This document shows positions 38,435 to 43,696 of a DNA stretch of 43,696 nucleotides, in pieces. Positions within the stretch are counted from its first letter, which is position 1, and every line of letters starts with the position of its first letter. The notes below the pieces were generated by a model. That model made no database searches. It saw nothing but the letters and a program-made list of their open reading frames with translations, and was not told the DNA's origin. Source of the stretch: a virus; the IMG/VR virus record IMGVR_UViG_3300020183_000151, positions 1-43,696 of that record; one strand, 5' to 3'. A program made the position numbers and the translations under genes.

Positions 38435-38442
38435 TATAAATA
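38435..38442 (+). promoter_or_regulatory. T4-type late promoter (TATAAATA)
   Basis: A perfect TATAAATA, 32 bases before ATG 38475. Confidence 0.72.
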
Positions 38443-38474
38443 ACTAAAAACTAAAACGATATTAGTATAAGAAA

Positions 38475-40133
38475 ATGCCAGCACCTGTTCTACAGTTTAA
38501 AAGAGGTATTCTTAGCAATCTTCCTGGACTCAGGGCAGGTGAACCCGGATTTACCACCGATAGTTACGAACTCTATATTGGTATTAATAGTACTACTCAA
38601 GAAAATAAGTTCTTTGGTTCTCATCGTTATTGGACAAGAGAAACTACAACCACAGGAAGTGGTGTAAATCTTGTAGAAGGCACTAGTAACGGTGATCATT
38701 TTATTACCTTAGCATCACCAGCGTCCGTAGGTGCTGCTGTAACGTATTATTTTCCAGCAGCTAATGGTTCTGCATCTTCTGTATTAACTAATGATGGAAG
38801 TGGTAATTTAAGTTGGGCAAGTGGATCTGCTAATCCAGTTTTTACTGGTATTGCTACATTTAGTAATACATTAGTTGATATCAATAGTGATGTAGATATT
38901 TCTGGTATTACTACAGTTTCTAATAGCACTGATAATACTCTTGGGAATGAAAACACTGGTGCAGTTCAAATTGATGGTGGTGTAGGTATTGCAAAGAACC
39001 TTACCGTCAAGGAAAATCTTCATGTTGGTGGTTATGCTGAGTTTGTTGGTGTTGTAACATTTAAAGGTGGTACAATCAATATTGGTGATAATAATACTGA
39101 CGATATTAATGTTGGTGGTGAGTTTATTTCAGGTCTTGTACCAAATGTTGATAACACTCACGATTTAGGTATTACGACTCAAAGATGGAGAACTCTTAAT
39201 GTAGTAAATGTTAATACTACCAATCTAACAGGTACTGCTGGTACTATTACAAACTTTAATAGTACTGATGTTAGCATTAGTGGTATCTCCACCTTTACTG
39301 GTGCAATTGATGCTAATGGTAATTTAGATGTTGACGGATACACTGAACTTGATGATGTTAATGTATCTGGAACTCTTAATGTAGTTGGAGTTTCTACATT
39401 TACTGGTGCAATTGATGCTAATGGTGGTGCTGATATTTCTGGTGGAGAAACAACCCTATCATCCGCAACAGTTAGTGATTTAACTGCAGGTAGAGTTGTT
39501 CTTGCAGGAACTTCAGGTGCTCTTGAAGATAGTGCTAACCTTACTTTTAGTGGTGCAGGACTTATTGTTGGTGCTGGTGGTATTAATGTAACTGGTGTTT
39601 CTACTTTCAGCACAGATTTAGTTGTCGGTGGTGATATTAAAATTGGTGGTAATGATATTCAAGCATCTGATGGAACGGTTGCGATTACACTTGCGGGCAA
39701 TGATGTTACAGTTGCCGATGACTTAACAGTACAAGGTAATCTTTTTGTAAATGGTTCTACAACTCAAGTCAATACTGCTGCTCTTACGGTAGAAGACAGA
39801 ACGATTGATTTGGGTATTGTGAATGGTGCTGCTCCTTCAGGAAATACTACTTGGGACCTTGGTATTCTCTTTAATTATTTTAGTTCATCTACTGCTAAAA
39901 AATCAGCAGTTATTTGGGAACATGGAGATGCAAGATTTAAGTTTGCAAGTGTTCTGGATGCTGATACTGATGGTAGTAATGTAAATACTCCACAACTTAC
40001 TGTTACTACATTTGCACCAATTGAGATTGCATCTCTCTTTGTAAATGATTGTGCTGGAGCATCACAGGTTATTTCTTGCACAGGAAATGAAAGGTTCCTT
40101 GAGAACATCACGATTGATGCTGGTGCATTCTAA
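38475..40133 (+). CDS. Tail fibre-like protein with Mtd-like N-terminus (552 aa)
   Basis: The N-terminus PAPVLQFKRGILSNLPGLRAGEPGFTTDSYELYIG fits the N-terminal domain of major tropism determinant-type receptor-binding proteins, which anchors trimeric fibres. Then follow strand-turn repeats (for example DVDISGITTVSN, NLHVGGYAEFVGVVTF, TTNLTGTAGTITNF, ISGISTFTGAIDANG), two of which, STFTGAIDANG, are nearly identical. The C-terminal ~120 residues (TQVNTAALTVEDRTIDLGIVNG, WDLGILFNYFSSS, AVIWEHGDARFKF) form a distinct end domain. The TNLTGTAGTIT unit is the same as the tandem repeat at the window end. Confidence 0.78.
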   Translation: MPAPVLQFKRGILSNLPGLRAGEPGFTTDSYELYIGINSTTQENKFFGSHRYWTRETTTTGSGVNLVEGTSNGDHFITLASPASVGAAVTYYFPAANGSASSVLTNDGSGNLSWASGSANPVFTGIATFSNTLVDINSDVDISGITTVSNSTDNTLGNENTGAVQIDGGVGIAKNLTVKENLHVGGYAEFVGVVTFKGGTINIGDNNTDDINVGGEFISGLVPNVDNTHDLGITTQRWRTLNVVNVNTTNLTGTAGTITNFNSTDVSISGISTFTGAIDANGNLDVDGYTELDDVNVSGTLNVVGVSTFTGAIDANGGADISGGETTLSSATVSDLTAGRVVLAGTSGALEDSANLTFSGAGLIVGAGGINVTGVSTFSTDLVVGGDIKIGGNDIQASDGTVAITLAGNDVTVADDLTVQGNLFVNGSTTQVNTAALTVEDRTIDLGIVNGAAPSGNTTWDLGILFNYFSSSTAKKSAVIWEHGDARFKFASVLDADTDGSNVNTPQLTVTTFAPIEIASLFVNDCAGASQVISCTGNERFLENITIDAGAF

Positions 40134-40142
40134 ATCTAAATA

Positions 40143-40168
40143 GAGGAGTTTAATACTCCTCCTTTTTT
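40143..40168 (+). terminator. Rho-independent terminator abutting a start codon
   Basis: GAGGAGT (40143-40149) pairs perfectly with ACTCCTC (40155-40161) around TTAAT, followed by C and six T. The next ORF's ATG starts at 40169, directly after the T-tract, so its only purine-rich ribosome-binding-like sequence is in the stem. Confidence 0.8.
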
Positions 40169-40357
40169 ATGACTGAAGATGACTTAAAATCAGTGCTTGC
40201 AAAATATCAACAAAAAGCATTTGAATTATTCAATGCAAATATTGTATTGGAAACACAAATAGAACAACTCAATAATACTACAAAGATTTTAAATGCTGAA
40301 CTTGAAAAACTAAAAAAACCAAAAAGAGGCACAAAACCAGAAGAAGATTTTAACTAA
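40169..40357 (+). CDS. Small coiled-coil protein (62 aa)
   Basis: MTEDDLKSVLAKYQQKAFELFNANIVLETQIEQLNNTTKILNAELEKLKKP is followed by a short basic tail. Heptad spacing from about residue 20 to 50 indicates a coiled coil. Small proteins of this type occur among cyanophage fibre genes; they could be assembly helpers or fibre connectors, but nothing specific is known. No ribosome binding site is available between terminator and ATG, so expression may be low or depend on opening of the hairpin. No alternative methionine exists downstream. Confidence 0.65.
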   Translation: MTEDDLKSVLAKYQQKAFELFNANIVLETQIEQLNNTTKILNAELEKLKKPKRGTKPEEDFN

Positions 40358-40366
40358 ATAATCAAT

Positions 40367-40387
40367 AACTCTTATATAAGAGTTTTT
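40367..40387 (+). terminator. Palindromic terminator-like hairpin
   Basis: AACTCTTATATAAGAGTT (40367-40384) is a perfect 18-base palindrome followed by TTT. It lies between the coiled-coil ORF and the 620-aa gene. AT-rich and so weaker than the other terminators. Confidence 0.5.
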
Positions 40388-40416
40388 AAGGTTTATACCA
40401 AACATGCATGTAAATA

Positions 40417-42279
40417 ATGGCAGTTCCAGTTATCCGCATTAAGCGGTCAGCAGTTCAAGGAAAAAAACCAACGGTTAATGACCTTCCTTTGGGAGAGCTT
40501 GGTCTTAATACCTATGACGCTGAATTATATGCTCGTAGAGAACGCATAGGTATAGGAACTGATATTGTAAGTCTTGGTGCTGGAGCAACAGTTACAAATA
40601 TTCTTTATGTTACGAAAGATGGAAGTGATACAAACACAGGAAGAAAACTTGGAGACGCAAAAGCAACCATTGGAGCAGCCCTCACAGAATCCGGAGCAGG
40701 AACTGTTATTAAAGTTAGTGCTGGATCTTATGTAGAAAATAATCCACTCATAGTTCCGGCACAGGTTTCAATTATTGGTGATAGTTTAAGAGAGGTCTCT
40801 GTCTCACCACTAAATGTCGGAGAAGATTTATTCTATGTTGGAAATGGTGATTATATTGCTGAAATGTCTTTTACCGGATCTCTGAATGCCGGTAAGGCAA
40901 TTTTTGCTTTTAATCCAGATAAACCAGAATATAATAATCAATCACCCTATATTCAGAACTGCACTAATTTCATTCCAAATAGTATTGGACTGAAGATTGA
41001 TGGTTCTAAATCAATAGGACCAACAAAATCAATGGTGGTTGACTCTTATACTCAATACAATCAAGGTGGTATTGGAGTTTCAATCACAAATGAAGGTTAT
41101 GCCCAGTTAGTCTCTCTCTTTACTATTTGTGATGAGATTGCAGTTTTTACTGGTTCTGGTTCTGCATGTGATTTAACAAACTCTAACTCATCATTCGGCA
41201 ACTTTGGTTTGGTTTCTGATGGTGTTGGTCCAAGAAAATACACTGGTATTATTACAACTGCCGCATCTGCCGATAGTGATACTTTCGTGTTGGATTTAAA
41301 TGTTCCAACACTTGGGGTACAAACTGCTACTTATGATAATAATGTTGGAATTATTACAATTACCACAACCACAAATCATAACTTTAATGTGGGAATGGGT
41401 GTAACGATTGCAGGACTTGAATTTACATGCCCATCTGGTCCCGGAATTTCTACTTTTCCTTCTGGAAACTTTGGATATGTCTTTGAGGTTGCTGCTATTG
41501 GTGCCGCAAATAGTTTCTCTGCTTATGTGGGAGTTTCTACACTTGCACATACATATGTCTCTGGTGGAACTGTTAAGATAAATGTAGTAAGACCTTTTGA
41601 TGGTCAAGTAATTTATTTTGATGAATTATATTTTAGTGTTGATGGTGTGAATGTTGGATCCGGTGGAACAGGGTATACTGAAAATGTAGACATTACTTTT
41701 AGTGCCCCAAGTGAACCCTGGGGTATTCCTGCAACTGCTGTAGGTGAAGTTACGAATGGTTCTGTAACTTCTGTAGAAATGGTTTCTAACGGAAGAGGAT
41801 ATACAACAGCACCGACAGTCACCTTCGCATCACCTAACTCAGGAATAAATACTGCAACAGGAACTGCAAATCTAATTCCAATTTATTATTCTATATTAAG
41901 ATCAACACCAATCTCTGCTGGTATTTGCACCATTGTAGTAAATGATAATGTTCCCTATGCTGTGGGTGTTGGTAGTACTGCCCCATTCTTTAAGCAAAGT
42001 CGAATATTAGCATCAGGACACTCTTTGGAATATATTGGTTCCGGAACTAATATCAATAATGCTCTTCCAAATCAGGGTGGAGTTGTAATTCAAGAAAATG
42101 AAATTGATATGAGAAATGGTGGTTTGGTTGTATTCACTTCCACCGATCAATCAGGAAACTTTAGAATTGGTGATGGTGTTGTAATTAATCAACAAACCGG
42201 AACTATTTCAGGAACATTCTACTCTAAGAGTTTGTTCTCCGCGATGACACCATTCATACTCGCATTAGGAGGAGATTAA
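40417..42279 (+). CDS. Tail fibre/spike-like protein with beta-helix (620 aa)
   Basis: The N-terminus (MAVPVIRIKRSAVQGKKPTVNDLPLGELGLNTYDAELYARRE) is again of Mtd-type anchor character. ILYVTKDGSDTNTGRKLGDAKATIGAALTESGAGTVIKVSAGSYVEN (about 66-110) is the typical entry of a pectate-lyase-like beta-helix. The middle has GGTGYTENVDITF and GRGYTTAPTVTFASP repeats. RILASGHSLEYIGSGTNINNALPNQGGVVIQ (about 530-560) repeats a module of the 1938-aa protein. The C-terminus GTISGTFYSKSLFSAMTPFILALGG closes it. It is likely a host-contacting spike or fibre. No exact late promoter is visible upstream. Confidence 0.78.
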   Translation: MAVPVIRIKRSAVQGKKPTVNDLPLGELGLNTYDAELYARRERIGIGTDIVSLGAGATVTNILYVTKDGSDTNTGRKLGDAKATIGAALTESGAGTVIKVSAGSYVENNPLIVPAQVSIIGDSLREVSVSPLNVGEDLFYVGNGDYIAEMSFTGSLNAGKAIFAFNPDKPEYNNQSPYIQNCTNFIPNSIGLKIDGSKSIGPTKSMVVDSYTQYNQGGIGVSITNEGYAQLVSLFTICDEIAVFTGSGSACDLTNSNSSFGNFGLVSDGVGPRKYTGIITTAASADSDTFVLDLNVPTLGVQTATYDNNVGIITITTTTNHNFNVGMGVTIAGLEFTCPSGPGISTFPSGNFGYVFEVAAIGAANSFSAYVGVSTLAHTYVSGGTVKINVVRPFDGQVIYFDELYFSVDGVNVGSGGTGYTENVDITFSAPSEPWGIPATAVGEVTNGSVTSVEMVSNGRGYTTAPTVTFASPNSGINTATGTANLIPIYYSILRSTPISAGICTIVVNDNVPYAVGVGSTAPFFKQSRILASGHSLEYIGSGTNINNALPNQGGVVIQENEIDMRNGGLVVFTSTDQSGNFRIGDGVVINQQTGTISGTFYSKSLFSAMTPFILALGGD

Positions 42280-42282
42280 AAA

Positions 42283-42624
42283 ATGGCACTCGCACTTAAT
42301 GTATTTCAAACAGTTGTTGGAATTGTATCCACAAGTCCAGTTGATGTTTACACTGCACCAGTTGGATATACGGGTGTTGTTCTTTTAGCACAAGTTGCAA
42401 ATATTGGTGCAACTTCGCAAGATATTTCACTTTCACATCAAAGAACTGTTGCTGGAGTTGCAGTAACTACTGAAATGCTAAAACAATATCCAATTTCTGG
42501 AAATGATACTGCAAATCTTCTTTCGGGGAAATTAGTTTTAGAAAGTGGAGATAAGTTAGTTTTATCAGGTAGTGTTGCATCTAATTTGAAGTTTGTTGGA
42601 AGTATTCTAGAAACTCTTAACTAA
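42283..42624 (+). CDS. Conserved small virion protein (113 aa)
   Basis: MALALNVFQTVVGIVSTSPVDVYTAPVGYTGVVLLAQVANIGATSQDISLSHQR is followed by KLVLESGDKLVLSGS. Two beta-sheet halves with a conserved TAPVGYTGVVLLAQVANIG core. Proteins with this pattern are placed after fibre genes in cyanophages and may form a collar or tip of the fibre. It starts three bases after the previous stop, thus co-translated. Function unknown. Confidence 0.7.
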   Translation: MALALNVFQTVVGIVSTSPVDVYTAPVGYTGVVLLAQVANIGATSQDISLSHQRTVAGVAVTTEMLKQYPISGNDTANLLSGKLVLESGDKLVLSGSVASNLKFVGSILETLN

Positions 42625-42633
42625 TATAAGAAA

Positions 42634-43696
42634 ATGGCAAAATATCTCAGTAATCGTCAACAAAATCTAAAAATTGGTATTGTTTCTTATACTGAAAATA
42701 ATACAGTATTAGAGATTACTGGAAATGTTGGTATTGGAACCACAAATGCAACATCAACACTTACTGTAATTGGTGAAATTGAGACTACCAATCTTGTTGC
42801 AAATGGTAATGTTGAGTTTGGAAGTGGTGTAACTATAACTGGTGTTACTACTTCTCTTGATGGATTTGAAGGTGATTTAATCGGCAATGCCGACACTGCA
42901 ACTGCTCTTAATGATTTTAGAGATTTTAGCATAAGTGGTGATGCAACTGCTTCTAGTGTTTCCTTTAATGGTACTGCTAACGTTGGTTTAGCACTTACTC
43001 TTACAGACACTGCAGTTAGTCCTGGTTCTTATGGTTCATCAACAGAAGTTGCTACATTCACTGTTGATTCTAAAGGACGTTTGACTGCTGCTGGTACTGC
43101 TGCTGTTGGAACTGCTTTAACAGTTACTGGTGACTCTGGTTCATTAGATATTAATCTTCTTAGTGAAACTCTGACCATTGCTGGTGGAGATAATCTTACC
43201 TCAGTTGGTTCTGGTAATACCATAACAGTTAATCTTAATGATGATATTTCACTTGTAAATATTTTAACCGTAGGTGTCATAACTGCAATTGGTGGGTTTT
43301 CTGGTAACATAAGTGGAGACCTAACTGGAAATGTCAATGCATTTGCATTTGATACAAATAATAGTGGTATTGTTGTTGCTGGTATTGCTACAGCAACTTC
43401 ATTTTCTGGTGATAATTTAACTATTGTAAATGGAACTATAACAAATCTAACTGGAACAGCAGGAACTATTACAACCCTTGACACTACAAATCTAACTGGA
43501 ACAGCAGGAACTATTACAACCTTTAATAGTACTAATGGAACTATAACAAATCTAACTGGAACAGCAGGGACTATTACAACCTTTAATAGTACTAATGGAA
43601 CTATAACAAATCTAACTGGAACAGCAGGAACTATTACAACCCTTGACACTACAAATCTAACTGGAACAGCAGGAACTATTACAACCCTTGACACTA
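42634..43696 (+). CDS. Tail fibre-like protein, 5' part (cut by window end)
   Basis: ATG 42634 begins MAKYLSNRQQNLKIGIVSYTENNTVLEITGNVGIGTTNATSTLTVIGEIETTN, and the frame stays open to the last base (354 codons). NVGIGTT repeats are followed by GDLIGNADTATAL and VGLALTLTDTAVSPGSYGSSTEVATFTVDSKGRLTAAG, a block found in many phage fibre proteins, and then by a tandem repeat at 43441-43686. The gene continues beyond the window, so total length and any C-terminal chaperone are unknown. It starts nine bases after the preceding stop. Confidence 0.82.
   Translation, partial: MAKYLSNRQQNLKIGIVSYTENNTVLEITGNVGIGTTNATSTLTVIGEIETTNLVANGNVEFGSGVTITGVTTSLDGFEGDLIGNADTATALNDFRDFSISGDATASSVSFNGTANVGLALTLTDTAVSPGSYGSSTEVATFTVDSKGRLTAAGTAAVGTALTVTGDSGSLDINLLSETLTIAGGDNLTSVGSGNTITVNLNDDISLVNILTVGVITAIGGFSGNISGDLTGNVNAFAFDTNNSGIVVAGIATATSFSGDNLTIVNGTITNLTGTAGTITTLDTTNLTGTAGTITTFNSTNGTITNLTGTAGTITTFNSTNGTITNLTGTAGTITTLDTTNLTGTAGTITTLDT
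43441..43686 (+). repeat. Five near-identical 36-nt fibre repeats
   Basis: A 36-base core encoding TNLTGTAGTITT occurs at 43441, 43486, 43546, 43606 and 43651. The copies are separated by either 9 bases (LDT) or 24 bases (FNSTNGTI). Four cores are identical and the one at 43546 has a single change (G for A). Repeats may continue past the window end. Confidence 0.92.

Noticed and set aside
43441-43686. CRISPR-like regular spacing of 36-base repeats
   Set aside because: Spacers are not unique (only two linker sequences, both in frame) and the whole region is an open reading frame of a fibre protein.
43029-43694. A 221-codon open frame on the minus strand
   Set aside because: It is antisense to the fibre gene that starts at 42634, and its repeats of VVIVPAVPVRFV simply mirror the tandem fibre repeat. 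The plus-strand frame has an ATG, fibre motifs and good spacing to its neighbour.

Overview
The window is a contiguous piece of a T4-like cyanomyovirus genome (a phage of marine Synechococcus or Prochlorococcus). This rests on the T4 gene set seen here (gp33, gp59, gp32, gp53, gp48, gp4, gp54, gp26, gp27, gp5-like), on cyanophage hallmarks (ThyX, PhoH, a DUF1825-like protein, large bead-like fibre genes with S74 and Mtd-like modules), on AT-rich sequence, and on T4-type late promoters of the form NATAAATA in front of many structural genes.

Layout. (1) Positions 1-6233: early/middle genes on the plus strand. Tiny ORFs sit behind composite terminator/promoter elements, followed by thyX, small ORFs, phoH, a PD-(D/E)XK nuclease, gene 33, gene 59, a GIY-YIG-like endonuclease, a DUF1825-like gene and gene 32. 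The order 33-59-32 matches T4; the endonuclease has been inserted at the 3' end of gene 59 and has left a duplicated gene-59 tail downstream. (2) 6234-9048: a minus-strand late operon with gp4, a hypothetical protein, gp48-like and gp53, converging on gene 32 with no spacer. (3) 9082-26094: plus-strand baseplate/tail genes. These are gp54-like, gp26, a small ORF that may be reached by -1 frameshifting, three very large tape-measure/hub-like proteins (two carrying peptidoglycan-cleaving domains), a gp27-like hub, a gp5-like OB protein without lysozyme, a structural protein with a PGTT repeat, a separately encoded needle-like beta protein, and a further virion protein. (4) 26091-27748: an island of non-structural genes driven by a strong sigma70-type promoter: four small ORFs, tRNA-Leu(UAA) and a Mom-like GNAT protein, closed by a terminator. 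(5) 27834-43696: the adsorption apparatus, a run of fibre/adhesin-like proteins (1938, 541, 392, 406, 552 and 620 aa and one cut by the window end) with small structural proteins between them.

How it works together. ThyX supplies dTMP. gp32, gp59 and probably the nuclease serve replication and recombination. gp33 links the host RNA polymerase to late transcription at the NATAAATA sites. The late genes build the baseplate, hub, spike and fibres. Several late promoters are built on the TAA stop codon of the preceding gene. The observations most worth checking are the frameshift cassette at the gene 26 end, the gene-59 tail duplication around the endonuclease, the promoter elements embedded in terminator hairpins, and the distribution of gp5 functions over several proteins. 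No interval longer than 300 bases lacks a gene.
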